This document shows positions 55,491 through 63,970 of a DNA stretch of 64,000 nucleotides, in pieces (the stretch's first letter is position 1; the number at the start of each line of letters is the position of its first letter). This stretch comes from M30B19 sp041741535 (lineage in GTDB: Bacteria; Planctomycetota; Planctomycetia; Pirellulales; Pirellulaceae): contig JBGSJV010000103.1 of assembly GCA_041741535.1 (NCBI GenBank), positions 1 to 64,000 on the forward strand, read 5' to 3'. Made by a program: the position numbers and the translations under genes. The notes beneath the pieces are model-generated. The model was given only the letters and a program-made list of their open reading frames with translations, had not been told where the DNA came from and did not search any database.

Positions 55491-56981
55491 CTATTCTTCC
55501 GGAGTCGCCTTGGTACGATCCCAAAACGCCACCGCAAATATCACGAATACAATCGCCGCCATGATCGCTGGTGAAATCCAGAAATTTTTCCATTGAGCCA
55601 TGGTCGCTGCGAGCAACTCGGCGTCCAACTTCTCTGGTAAACTCTTCGAGAACATCATCGACAAAGATTCCAGAAAACTTGGCGATGCAACTTCACCCCG
55701 TGCCGTTTTCAACGCTTCCGAATATGCATCCGACCGACTGACTTGCTCGCCGTATTGTCCAAACGTCAAATTCAAGGGCAGACCAAACAAGTTGCCGCCC
55801 GCCATGATCCGGTACCCAAAGAACATACCGACGCCTTGGGTTAAGAACACCAGCAACCCTTGAGCTTGACCACGAATCTCCGTCGGAGCTTTCTTGTCCG
55901 TATAGATGAAGCCCGTCACAAAGAAGAAGTCGTAACAGACACCGTGCAGGACCACACCGGCCAACAGCATCCATGTCACTTGGGCAGGGGCACCATAGGC
56001 AAACAGGATATAACGGATCACCCACGCAGCAATTCCGACCAAAATCATGTTCTTGACGCCCAGCTTTCTAAAGAAGAACGGGATCAAAAGCATAAAGAAG
56101 ATTTCGGACATCTGTCCAATCGTCATGGTCGATCCGGATTGAACAAAACCTGTTTGTGCCAAATAACTTCCAGTCGACCCATAGTAAAACGCCAAAGGCA
56201 CGCACACCAAAGTAGAACACAATGCAAATACGAAGAAGTTCCAGTTTGCCATCAACTTGAAGGCGTCGACCATAAACAGCGACCGAATATCCATCGGCTT
56301 GCCTTTAAGCGGAGGCGGCGTATTGGGCAAGAAAAAACAGAATACACCCAACACCAGCGAACTATAGGCACACAACGAAAAGATCTTGAACTCGGATGAC
56401 CAACCTTGAATGCCAACGAACAAACCAGCCGCAATCCAGCCAATCGTCCCCCAAACGCGAATCTTCGGAAATTGTTCCTGGTTCTTGATATGAGTAAACG
56501 CGATCGTGTTGCCCAATCCCAATGTTGGCATGTAGCAAAGCAAATGCCCCAGGATCAGCCAAACCAAAAGTTTGGCAGAGCTATTTTCCGCCAGTTGCAG
56601 CGCTTTGAATTTTTCATCGAATTCTTTGGCGGGTAAGTTCAACGCTTTAAGCTGCTCAGCCGATTCTGTCGCAAACGCCGCGGCCGAATCAGCAACCCCC
56701 GTAATGAACAACATCAAGACGCCACCAATCAGCATCAACACGCCCATCACTTTTTCAGAAGCAAAATATCGATCGGCAATCAAACCAAGAAACAATGGAG
56801 CAAAGATCGCAGCGATCGGCGCTGCTTCGTAGGCATTCCCTGTAAAGGCCGACAGAGAATAGTTACTTAGCGCCGCACTTAATGTCGAAAACCATGTTCC
56901 CCACGTAAAAAACTGGAGAAACATCATGACGGACAACAACGGGACAATCAGGCCCGAGCTGGACTTCGACGGATTACTCAC
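55491..56981 (-). CDS. MFS transporter, nucleoside:H+ symporter (NupG) type
   Basis: 496 residues with twelve predicted helices. N-terminal signature VPLLSVMMFLQFFTWGTWFS and EAAPIAAIFAPLFLGLIADR match the NHS family. VWGTIGWIAAGLFVG is the central motif. An Ala/Glu/Lys-rich extra loop (ATESAEQLKALNLPAKEFDE) interrupts helices 3-4, a feature common in planctomycete homologs. Probable nucleoside or purine uptake. The downstream genes at 55460 and 54116 are close enough to be cotranscribed. Confidence 0.87.
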   Translation of the reverse strand: MSNPSKSSSGLIVPLLSVMMFLQFFTWGTWFSTLSAALSNYSLSAFTGNAYEAAPIAAIFAPLFLGLIADRYFASEKVMGVLMLIGGVLMLFITGVADSAAAFATESAEQLKALNLPAKEFDEKFKALQLAENSSAKLLVWLILGHLLCYMPTLGLGNTIAFTHIKNQEQFPKIRVWGTIGWIAAGLFVGIQGWSSEFKIFSLCAYSSLVLGVFCFFLPNTPPPLKGKPMDIRSLFMVDAFKLMANWNFFVFALCSTLVCVPLAFYYGSTGSYLAQTGFVQSGSTMTIGQMSEIFFMLLIPFFFRKLGVKNMILVGIAAWVIRYILFAYGAPAQVTWMLLAGVVLHGVCYDFFFVTGFIYTDKKAPTEIRGQAQGLLVFLTQGVGMFFGYRIMAGGNLFGLPLNLTFGQYGEQVSRSDAYSEALKTARGEVASPSFLESLSMMFSKSLPEKLDAELLAATMAQWKNFWISPAIMAAIVFVIFAVAFWDRTKATPEE

Positions 56982-57096
56982 TGCAAATTCCTTTTACAAT
57001 ACGGAACGTGAAAACTAACTCGGCGATCTAAATCATGATTCTTTTCCAGCCGCATCAGCCAACACTGCTCAAGCGGCTGACCGGTTCGGAAGTCGA

Positions 57097-58437
57097 CTAG
57101 CCGCGCAAGTATTCAAACCCCGCGCGTGGTTGACGAGCAAAAAACGCGGCAGCTTGCGGATCACCGACGATTTGTTCCGCTTTTGGGTCCCATTGAATCT
57201 TGCGACCCAACCGAGCGGCGATCGCCGCCAAGTGGCAGGTGTTCATGATCTGAACATGGGAAAACACGTCGCTGACCGGCAATCCGCCTTCTGCAATCGA
57301 GCGATAGAAGTTGGCTTTGTGGCCTTCGAATGGCTTGCCTTTGTAGAGCTGCGACAATTCTTCGTCACCAAACTTGCCTTCATCCCATTTTTCTTGGATT
57401 GGCGTGCCGGTGATCTTGCCGCGATTGACGAACAGACGACCTTTGCTTCCCTCGAACAACACACCGTTGTCCCCGCGACTGGTGATCACCATCTCCGTGC
57501 CGCTGGCGAATTGACAACTGACTGCAAAATCATGCGACGTGTTGTAGCTGTCCAACACCGTGGCGTACCCGTCTTTGTACTCGACCGGATGTTTCGCGTC
57601 GGTGCCATCGATGCTGACGGGCCCTTGGCCCGGACCATTTTCGTTCAGCGCCCATTGCGCGATGTCGACATGGTGAGCGCCCCAGTCCGTAAACTTGCCA
57701 CCGGAATATTCGTACCACCAGCGGAATTCGTAGTGGCAACGACGTTCACGGTATTCGTGAGCCGGGGCCGGTCCTTGCCAAGCTTCCCAATCCAAGTGGG
57801 CCGGGACATCAGCGACCGGGAACGGACCGCCCGTCGGACTGCCGTCGATGCCCACGGTCACCTTCTTGATGTCTCCCAACAGTCCCTTTTGCACCATGTT
57901 CACCGCACGCAAGAATCGATCGCGATCACTGCGTTGCTGCGTCCCGATCAGAAAAACGCGGTCCGAATACTTTTGGCATGCCGCTCGGATCAATTGATTT
58001 TCTTCCAAGGTTAGCGACAAGGGTTTTTGACAAAAGACATGCTTGCCGGCGGCCAAAGCCTCGAGTGCGATTTTGACGTGCCAATGATCGGGCGTCACGA
58101 TACTGACCACGTCAATATCCTTACGTTCCAAAACCTTGCGATAGTCGCCGTAGATATCGGCCTTGCCTTTGCCGATCCGGTCGTGATTGGCCGCTCGTTC
58201 GGCGTGGTTGCGATCGACATCACATACAGCCAAGATGTCGCCAAAGTTTGCGTGTTCTTGCGCATCACCGGTACCCATGCTTCCGGTACCGATGCAACCG
58301 ATCCGCGGACGATCATTCTTGGCTCGATTCGCGTACGCGGGCGCGCTCCAAGCGTAATACGGGATCACGGTAGCGGCCGTTGCGACCGATGTTTGCTGAA
58401 TGAAATGACGACGGGTCAGCGATTTTTTTGCAGACAT
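57097..58437 (-). CDS. Tat-exported Gfo/Idh/MocA-family oxidoreductase
   Basis: 446 residues. The ATG at 58437 gives a twin-arginine signal (SLTRRHFIQQTSVATAATVI) before the NAD(P)-binding motif IGCIGTGSMGTGDAQEH. HVFCQKPLSLTLEENQLI contains the EKP-like lysine, and WWYEYSGGKFTDWGAHHVD with WDPKAEQIV is the usual planctomycete C-terminal substrate domain. It would oxidise or reduce a sugar derivative outside the cytoplasm. The frame is open to 58662, but that stretch is antisense to the methyltransferase and non-conserved. Confidence 0.92.
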   Translation of the reverse strand: MSAKKSLTRRHFIQQTSVATAATVIPYYAWSAPAYANRAKNDRPRIGCIGTGSMGTGDAQEHANFGDILAVCDVDRNHAERAANHDRIGKGKADIYGDYRKVLERKDIDVVSIVTPDHWHVKIALEALAAGKHVFCQKPLSLTLEENQLIRAACQKYSDRVFLIGTQQRSDRDRFLRAVNMVQKGLLGDIKKVTVGIDGSPTGGPFPVADVPAHLDWEAWQGPAPAHEYRERRCHYEFRWWYEYSGGKFTDWGAHHVDIAQWALNENGPGQGPVSIDGTDAKHPVEYKDGYATVLDSYNTSHDFAVSCQFASGTEMVITSRGDNGVLFEGSKGRLFVNRGKITGTPIQEKWDEGKFGDEELSQLYKGKPFEGHKANFYRSIAEGGLPVSDVFSHVQIMNTCHLAAIAARLGRKIQWDPKAEQIVGDPQAAAFFARQPRAGFEYLRG

Positions 58438-58540
58438 GTTCGACTCGCGCGAGGGCAGGGCAGGGGGGTGGCGTCGGCGTTCAGCAGCATGTGCCGAAAC
58501 GCGGACAAGGCAGCAGTATAAGCAGTCGTCAAAGCAAAAT

Positions 58541-59416
58541 CTACCGGCTCGCCAACTCATCCAAGCGACGTTGGGCCAAGGCCACATATTCGGGATTGAG
58601 TTCGATCCCCAGGTAGTGCCGTTGCAATTCGCGCGCGACCACGCCAACCGTCCCAGCTCCAAAAAATGGGTCCAGAACCAAGCTGCCTGTGGGAGCTCCG
58701 GCCAAAATACATGGACGAATCAAATCCGGCGGAAACACGGCAAAATGCGCGTCGCGAAACTTCCCCAACGGCACACTCCAAACCGTGCGTTTGTTGCGGC
58801 CCAGCGGATGAAAGGCTTGGTCCCAGCGACCGTCGTGCAAATTGGCTTGGCCGCCGTTTTTGCCTTGCTCGGGTGTGCCGCCACGTTTGCCAAAATGGCC
58901 ACGACCGCCTTTCATCTTGCTGTTTTCGCTAAAAGTCGTATGTGGTTCGCGGATCGCATCGGCATCGTAATAGTAATCCGGCTCCCGACTGAACAAGAAC
59001 AAGTACTCGTGATCGGTGGTCGGGCGATTCTTCACGGCACTGGGCATGGCGTTGGGTTTGTGCCACACAATATCGGCTCGCAATAGCCAACGATCTTCGG
59101 CCAAGGCCAGTGCCACTTGCCAGGGCAAGCCTAGCAAGCGGGAGCCTTGATACTTGTCCCCCAAGTTCAACCATAAAGTTCCGTCCGGACGTAGGACTCG
59201 CCGAGCCTCCGCAAAAACCGCGACGAGATTCCTGATGTACTGCTCTGCATCTTTTTCGCGGCCAATTTGCCCGTCGTGCTGATAATCTCGCTGGCCAAAG
59301 TAGGGCGGGCTCGTGACAATCGATTGGACACTGTCAGGAGGCAGGCTCGCGAGAACGTGCCGCGCGTCGCCACACAAAATCGAGTCCGGCTGTATGGTAG
59401 GCGATGTCTGGTCCAT
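58541..59416 (-). CDS. Orphan DNA methyltransferase, beta-class (N4-cytosine or N6-adenine)
   Basis: 291 residues. Motif IV TSPPYFGQRDY lies near residue 35 and the AdoMet motif LDPFFGAGTVGVVARE near 255, with GIELNPEYVALAQRRL after it; this IV-then-I order defines beta-class amino-methyltransferases. SPPY favours N4-cytosine but does not exclude N6-adenine. The region between (DYYYDADAIREPH, GGTPEQGKNGGQANLH) is the likely target-recognition part. No endonuclease gene is adjacent, so it probably marks DNA for regulation or protection. Confidence 0.88.
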   Translation of the reverse strand: MDQTSPTIQPDSILCGDARHVLASLPPDSVQSIVTSPPYFGQRDYQHDGQIGREKDAEQYIRNLVAVFAEARRVLRPDGTLWLNLGDKYQGSRLLGLPWQVALALAEDRWLLRADIVWHKPNAMPSAVKNRPTTDHEYLFLFSREPDYYYDADAIREPHTTFSENSKMKGGRGHFGKRGGTPEQGKNGGQANLHDGRWDQAFHPLGRNKRTVWSVPLGKFRDAHFAVFPPDLIRPCILAGAPTGSLVLDPFFGAGTVGVVARELQRHYLGIELNPEYVALAQRRLDELASR

Positions 59417-59493
59417 GCCCGGAATTGTAAACGCCGTCGAGCAAATGTTCAGCGGGGCAGGCGTTCTTGAATGGCTACCGCAGTTAAACAAAA

Positions 59494-59520
59494 AACGCCA
59501 CGGAACAAGGCCGTGGCGTT
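59494..59520 (-). terminator. Rho-independent terminator
   Basis: Stem AACGCCACGG/CCGTGGCGTT with a seven-base loop, followed on the minus strand by TTTTTTG. It ends the transcript of the amidotransferase-like gene and isolates it from the methyltransferase gene. Confidence 0.85.
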
Positions 59521-59547
59521 TCTGATCTAAAATTGGCAGAGACGTCG

Positions 59548-60315
59548 TTAGGCGACGACTCGTAAGCCAGACATTACACTGATCCCACCCGAACGTTGTT
59601 CGAGGATTCCTTCGATAAACAGCTCAAAAATTCGCAAATCCAACGCCGACGCGGCATCGCTCTCCGGATGGAACTGGGTTCCAATGACAAACCAATCTTC
59701 TTCCAAGCTCTCGATCGCTTCGACGACCCCGTCACTGCATCGAGCGGTCACTTTGAATGGCGAGGCAATTTCGTCAATCGCGATGTGATGCCGAGAATTC
59801 ACACGGATCTCGCCGTCGCCGTATACTTTGTCCATCAGTGAACCTGGTTCCACAACCAACCCATGGCGGTGAGCATTATCATGGGAGTCGCGGTGAGGCA
59901 AAGCTTCCGGCAGGTCGTCCGGAATATTGTAAAAGAGATTGCCCTTGTGCATGACGTTCAATAGTTGCAGTCCCGCCCCAATCGCCAACAATGGCATGCG
60001 TCGACGGCTGATTGCCTCGACCAAGTTGCGGTCGAAAGTCTCACGGCGTGGGTCCATCAACTTCATCGATGGGTGAACCACGTAACCGTCGCAGCGCGGA
60101 TCGTAGTCGTTTCCGCCAATCAAAACAAATGCGTCTAACGTGTTGAGTACTTGTTCCAAATCGACCTCCGACTCGAGGGGAGGTAACAGGACCGGAATTC
60201 CACCAGCTCGGGAAATTCGATCAAAATATCCAGCGGTAACAACCGAGTGACTTGGGTGCTTGCCTTGACCTTGGCGAAAGTCCGTATTGATCCCGACCAA
60301 CGGTTTTGCGACCAT
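59548..60315 (-). CDS. Class I glutamine-amidotransferase-like protein lacking the catalytic Cys
   Basis: 255 residues, closest in layout to gamma-glutamyl-GABA hydrolase (PuuD-like, peptidase C26). LVGINTDFRQ, FDRISRAGGIPVLLPPLE, LIGGNDYDP, SRHHIAIDEIA and the C-terminal QFHPES (His/Glu) are present. The nucleophile elbow, normally GICRGxQ, reads AIGAGLQLLNV, so Cys is replaced by Gly and hydrolysis by the usual mechanism is impossible. It may be a binding or regulatory pseudoenzyme. Single gene with its own terminator. Confidence 0.85.
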   Translation of the reverse strand: MVAKPLVGINTDFRQGQGKHPSHSVVTAGYFDRISRAGGIPVLLPPLESEVDLEQVLNTLDAFVLIGGNDYDPRCDGYVVHPSMKLMDPRRETFDRNLVEAISRRRMPLLAIGAGLQLLNVMHKGNLFYNIPDDLPEALPHRDSHDNAHRHGLVVEPGSLMDKVYGDGEIRVNSRHHIAIDEIASPFKVTARCSDGVVEAIESLEEDWFVIGTQFHPESDAASALDLRIFELFIEGILEQRSGGISVMSGLRVVA

Positions 60316-60869
60316 TCAACAACTCCCTTATTTCGATAGGGGCTCATCTTGAGCCAGTGATAAAGGAGGAATAGAGCTTGGTACGGCAGAGAATCCCAAC
60401 ATTCGCGATGAGGTCCAACCCTGAACCCACATTGCAATCCAACCAGTGCCACGACAAACGATGTCTGCGACTATCCAGCGTCGAGAGACGTCCAAACGAG
60501 GGGAACCATGCAACCTGATGTGCTTCGCCGAACCACTGCCCAACCAACAATCGAATGCCCGATTTGAAAAGAACCGATCTCGTATTTTTCGAAATTGACT
60601 CTTTCAATTCCTAGCGAATTGTGGTTACAATCCGATGCGAACGCCAGAAAGTTCCCTCTTCCTTGAACCCGACCCACGTATTCCTAAGTACTACGAGATG
60701 AAAAGTTGATCGGGTTCCGCGTTCAGAACCACAACCAACGCGACTGGCGAATTGTGTGCCTTCCAAGTTACTTGGTCAATCAAATCGCGGATATTCCCAC
60801 AAAAATAGCTAAATGACACAAGATGTAGGGGCAAAGATGCTATCACTCAAGTTTTCGCTAGCGAAATCC
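60316..60869. other. Intergenic DNA, nothing recognised
   Basis: About 550 bp between the amidotransferase-like gene and RarA. Open frames exist but none is protein-like, and no repeat or hairpin stands out until the 18-bp tandem at 60870. Confidence 0.45.
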
Positions 60870-60911
60870 GGATCGGTCAGATCAGACGGATCGGTCAGAT
60901 CAGACGGATCG
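60870..60911. repeat. 18-bp tandem repeat at the end of rarA
   Basis: GGATCGGTCAGATCAGAC twice (60870-60887, 60888-60905) plus a partial third copy. The last codons and stop of rarA lie within it, so variation in copy number could extend or shorten the C terminus. Confidence 0.75.
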
Positions 60912-62219
60912 TCGCAATGCGGCGCGGATTTTTTCCAAGCGTTCCGCTAACTCCCGTTCGAACCCTCGATCTGTGGGCTGATAATAGGTCCGTTCCACCC
61001 CCAAATAGTCTTGCGGCACGATTCCGTCCGGAAAATCGTGGGCGTAAAGGTACCCCTGGCCGACTCCCAACTTCTTGGCGCCCGCGTAGTGCCCATCCCG
61101 CAGGTGATTGGGGACAGGCAACACCTTTTTCGTCTGCACGTCATCCCGAGCGGCCCCGATCGCGATCGTACAGGCGTTCGACTTGGGAGCACACGCCAAG
61201 TAGGCCACCGTTTGTGAGAGCGTCAATTGTCCCTCGGGCAGCCCGATAAACTCACAGGCCTGCATACAGGCAACGGCCATCAACAAAGCTTGTGGGTCCG
61301 CGTTGCCAATGTCTTCACTGGCCAAAATAACCAGCCGACGCGTCAGGAACCGAATGTCCTCGCCGGACTCGAGCAGTCGAGCCAACCAGTAAATCGCGGC
61401 ATCCACGTCCGATCCGCGCACGCTCTTGATCAGAGCACTGGCCAGGTCGTAATGCTCTTCGCCGGTCGCGTCAAACTTCAAGGCACTTCGCTGCATGCAC
61501 TCGCGGACCAATTCAGCCGTCACCACCAACGGCCGCTGAGAACTGGACAAAACCGCAATTTCTAGCACATTCAGCGCTTGCCGGGCGTCGCCGTCGCACC
61601 ACGTACATAGTTGCGAGACGGCGTCAGGAGCCAGAGTCACTTCGGTTTCACCTAGCCCACGTTCGACATCGGTCAGCCCGGTTTGCAACAATTGAGCAAT
61701 TTCGGCTTCGGTTAGACCTTGGAATTGAAAGATCTGACTACGACTGATCAGCGCCGAATTGATCGCGAAGTAGGGGTTCGAAGTCGTGGCGCCGACCAAA
61801 TCAATGACACCACTTTCCACGTCGCCCAAAAGTGCGTCCTGCTGAGTTTTGTTGAAGCGGTGGATCTCGTCGATGAACAACACCGTCTTGCCGCGTCCCG
61901 TTTCGACTCGTTCTTTGGCTTCGTTCAAAACTTGCCGCAGTTGCGCAACGCCATCCGTAACCGCACTAAGCCGTGCGTAGAACTTCTTGCCAACTCCCGC
62001 TAACAAACTCGCGAGCGTCGTCTTGCCACAACCGGGTGGGCCGAAGAAGATGACGCTGCCCAAGCGATCGGCATCGATCAAACGACGCAGCAGTCTCCCG
62101 GGGCCCAACAGATGCGATTGGCCCACAAATTGGTCTAGTCGCTGCGGTCGCATTCGCGCGGCCAACGGCATGGCTCGCCGTGCATTGGCTTGCTCTTCGG
62201 CATCGAACAAAGATCGCAT
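60900..62219 (-). CDS. rarA: Replication-associated recombination protein RarA (MgsA)
   Basis: 439 residues, AAA+ clamp-loader-like ATPase. MRPQRLDQFVGQSHLLGPGR at the N terminus, Walker A FFGPPGCGKTTLA, Walker B VLFIDEIHRFNK, sensor GATTSNPYFAINSALISRSQ, and the C-terminal HYDLASALIKSVRGSDVDAA with HDFPDGIVPQDYLG, all diagnostic for RarA. It acts at stalled replication forks. Stand-alone gene. Confidence 0.95.
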   Translation of the reverse strand: MRSLFDAEEQANARRAMPLAARMRPQRLDQFVGQSHLLGPGRLLRRLIDADRLGSVIFFGPPGCGKTTLASLLAGVGKKFYARLSAVTDGVAQLRQVLNEAKERVETGRGKTVLFIDEIHRFNKTQQDALLGDVESGVIDLVGATTSNPYFAINSALISRSQIFQFQGLTEAEIAQLLQTGLTDVERGLGETEVTLAPDAVSQLCTWCDGDARQALNVLEIAVLSSSQRPLVVTAELVRECMQRSALKFDATGEEHYDLASALIKSVRGSDVDAAIYWLARLLESGEDIRFLTRRLVILASEDIGNADPQALLMAVACMQACEFIGLPEGQLTLSQTVAYLACAPKSNACTIAIGAARDDVQTKKVLPVPNHLRDGHYAGAKKLGVGQGYLYAHDFPDGIVPQDYLGVERTYYQPTDRGFERELAERLEKIRAALRRSV

Positions 62220-62395
62220 GGGATAAGCCTTTCCGAGCTGCGAAACGGATCGTTAAACAACTGCTAAACCCGAGTCAGCCGATCCGCTGTTCATGGTCAT
62301 CCGCTGGAGCGGTCACCCCAACGAGTCGTAGTGGCAAACACCGAGACCCCCTAATGTTCTACCGACAGCTTCCCATTTTCCATAGCAGGCGACCC

Positions 62396-62872
62396 ATGTT
62401 CCGACATTCCCAAGCACGGTCGGGCGCCATTCGGCTTTGGCTGTTGATCCCTGCGATTGTTTTGATCGTTTTGTTATTGATGGGATTCGTGATCCTGGCG
62501 CTGACGGTGGAAGATTGGAACCGCGACCTGAGCACGAACCAGGCAGCCACTTCTCCAGATCACCCCGACGCCAGCCTCCGTTGCTTGGTCTTGCCTCTCG
62601 AGATCGACGCCACCGCCGAACTCGTTCAGAGCCGAGCAAAAAATTTACCCGGCTGGAGTGTTGCAAACACCTCCACCAACCCAGCGCATGTGATTCGATT
62701 GGAACGAACGACTCGTTGGTTGCGATTCGTCGACGACATCACGGTCGAACTAAAACCGGTCGACGGTGGCACTCGGGTATCCGTCTCCAGTCGCTCGCGG
62801 GTCGGCAAAGGGGACTTGGGCCAAAACCCGCGCAACATCCGCGAATTGCTCAAAGCGATCCAAGGAAGCTAG
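62396..62872 (+). CDS. DUF1499 membrane-anchored protein
   Basis: 158 residues from ATG 62396 (AGG eight bases upstream); ATG 62354 is an alternative. One membrane helix (AIRLWLLIPAIVLIVLLLMGFVIL) then a soluble domain with WLRFVDDITVELKPVDGGTR and the terminal SRSRVGKGDLGQNPRNIREL, which matches DUF1499. Function unknown. Confidence 0.82.
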   Translation: MFRHSQARSGAIRLWLLIPAIVLIVLLLMGFVILALTVEDWNRDLSTNQAATSPDHPDASLRCLVLPLEIDATAELVQSRAKNLPGWSVANTSTNPAHVIRLERTTRWLRFVDDITVELKPVDGGTRVSVSSRSRVGKGDLGQNPRNIRELLKAIQGS

Positions 62873-62904
62873 TCTTCAGGGAGCATGTTTCGCAAGTGCC
62901 GCCC

Positions 62905-62963
62905 ATAGTAACACAAGCGCCTCGATCATGCCGGACATAGTAACACGAGCGCCCCGATCGTGT
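62905..62963 (+). repeat. GAGCGA/TCGCTC repeat family, two stem-variant copies
   Basis: 62905-62930 and 62937-62963. In the second the arms are ACACGA and TCGTGT instead of GAGCGA and TCGCTC, so pairing is preserved. They follow the DUF1499 stop by 33 bp. Confidence 0.85.
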
Positions 62964-63008
62964 CGCACGCAGAGCCACGATCCGACTCAAGAGTCTTCCC
63001 AACTGCAG

Positions 63009-63130
63009 GAGCGATCGGGGCGCTCGCTCTACTATCTTCTCTCGTTTTGCCTTACTGCTGCAAATAGCAGATAGAACTGGCTCACGGTTTTACTCCACTG
63101 CGGGAGCGATCGGGGCGCTCGCTCTACTAT
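63009..63130 (-). repeat. GAGCGA/TCGCTC repeat family, two inverted copies
   Basis: Copies at 63009-63035 and 63104-63130, opposite in orientation to the pair at 62905-62963, repeating the face-to-face layout of 26.99-27.32 kb. Confidence 0.9.
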
Positions 63131-63295
63131 TTCCACGCTTTCTCGCCCCCGAGATTCTCGCAACTCGTCCGCAAAGAAATAAAAATTTTGCGCGAACGAT
63201 GCGGCCGACTTGGCGTCTAATCGTCTGTGCAACCGCAGATCGCGGTGGCACAAAAAACAACCACAAGGTCTGAACGTCTCGCCACCACAACTGGA

Positions 63296-63433
63296 ATGTT
63301 GAACATGTTACTCCATCATGCATTCGAGCCCCTGCTTGGCTTCGGCCATCGACCGACCGCGATTGCGGCGATGCTCGCGATGTTTGGTGGCCTGAGACCG
63401 GCGAATGCGGAGGGAACACGGGATTGGCCATAA
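63296..63433 (+). CDS. Possible 45-residue hydrophobic protein
   Basis: MLNMLLHHAFEPLLGFGHRP followed by a hydrophobic AIAAMLAMFGGL segment. No clear ribosome site, but a strong terminator lies 30 bp past the stop, so this strand is probably transcribed. It could equally be part of a non-coding RNA. Confidence 0.3.
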   Translation: MLNMLLHHAFEPLLGFGHRPTAIAAMLAMFGGLRPANAEGTRDWP

Positions 63434-63464
63434 CGGCCAATCGGACAACGACGAAAGTCTGTCT

Positions 63465-63506
63465 GGCCCGGTGTTCCCTCCCCCCAGGAACACCGGGCCT
63501 TTTTTG
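63465..63506 (+). terminator. Strong rho-independent terminator
   Basis: Perfect 13-bp stem GGCCCGGTGTTCC/GGAACACCGGGCC with a nine-base loop, then TTTTTTG. It ends an unidentified plus-strand transcript just ahead of the tRNA genes. Confidence 0.9.
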
Positions 63507-63555
63507 TTGTGGTGACAATCATTCGATCGACTCGAGTGAACCGTGAAGTCGTCAG

Positions 63556-63627
63556 GGACTGGTAGCTGAGATGGTTTAGCAGCGGTCTGAAGAACCGTAG
63601 ACGAGGATTCGAGCACCTCCCAGTCCA
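63556..63627 (+). tRNA. tRNA-Phe (GAA)
   Basis: Acceptor GGACTGG/CCAGTCC with discriminator A; anticodon arm GCGGT-CTGAAGA-ACCGT gives GAA; T loop TTCGAGC. The last T-stem pair is A-A (53:61), normally G-C, so this copy is unusual. CCA is not encoded. Confidence 0.6.
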
Positions 63628-63638
63628 CTCGAGAACTT

Positions 63639-63706
63639 GGGCTAGCCGATGGGTCGGCGCTTTGACTTGCAATCAAGGCTACTGGGTTCGATTCCCAGCT
63701 TGTCCA
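63639..63706 (+). tRNA. tRNA-Ala (TGC)
   Basis: Anticodon arm TTTGA-CTTGCAA-TCAAG gives TGC; T arm CTGGG-TTCGATT-CCCAG is perfect. The acceptor GGGCTAG/CTTGTCC contains G3:U70, the alanine identity pair, and one T-T mismatch. The D arm is very short (CCGA-TGGG-TCGG), giving only 68 nt, so it is non-canonical. Confidence 0.6.
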
Positions 63707-63724
63707 CTGGGCAAAAAAATCGTT

Positions 63725-63797
63725 CGGGCAAAGGTGCAGATGGTAGCACGCCTGCTTTGGGAGCAGGAGGCTCTCGGTTCGACTCCGAGGTGCCCGA
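63725..63797 (+). tRNA. tRNA-Pro (TGG)
   Basis: Acceptor CGGGCAA/GTGCCCG with C1:G72 as usual for proline and one A-G mismatch at the base; D arm GTGC/GCAC; anticodon arm CCTGC-TTTGGGA-GCAGG gives TGG; T arm CTCGG-TTCGACT-CCGAG. Confidence 0.8.
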
Positions 63798-63898
63798 CTG
63801 GAACGCTGACGAAAAACGTGGTGACCGTTCGAACGACGGAATCACTAACGACAAACAGTAGCTTCGTTTCGAACGACGGCAACAACGATCAACAATAG

Positions 63899-63970
63899 GG
63901 TAGTCGCGGGCTGGTGGCCCATACCCGGCTGATAACCGAGTCGCGCTGAGTTCGATTCTCAGGTCTACCA
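63899..63970 (+). tRNA. tRNA-Ile (GAT)
   Basis: Acceptor GGTAGTC/GTCTACC (one T-T mismatch) and discriminator A; D stem GGGC/GCCC; anticodon loop CTGATAA gives GAT, with one C-A mismatch in its stem; T arm CTGAG-TTCGATT-CTCAG. It is not in an rRNA operon here. Confidence 0.65.

Noticed and set aside
57097..58662. Long form of the oxidoreductase starting at 58662
   Set aside because: The extra 75 residues overlap the methyltransferase gene on the same strand in another frame, while the Tat signal starts at 58437.
63139..63460. SRP RNA, 6S RNA or tmRNA ahead of the terminator at 63465
   Set aside because: None of the conserved motifs of these RNAs could be found by eye.
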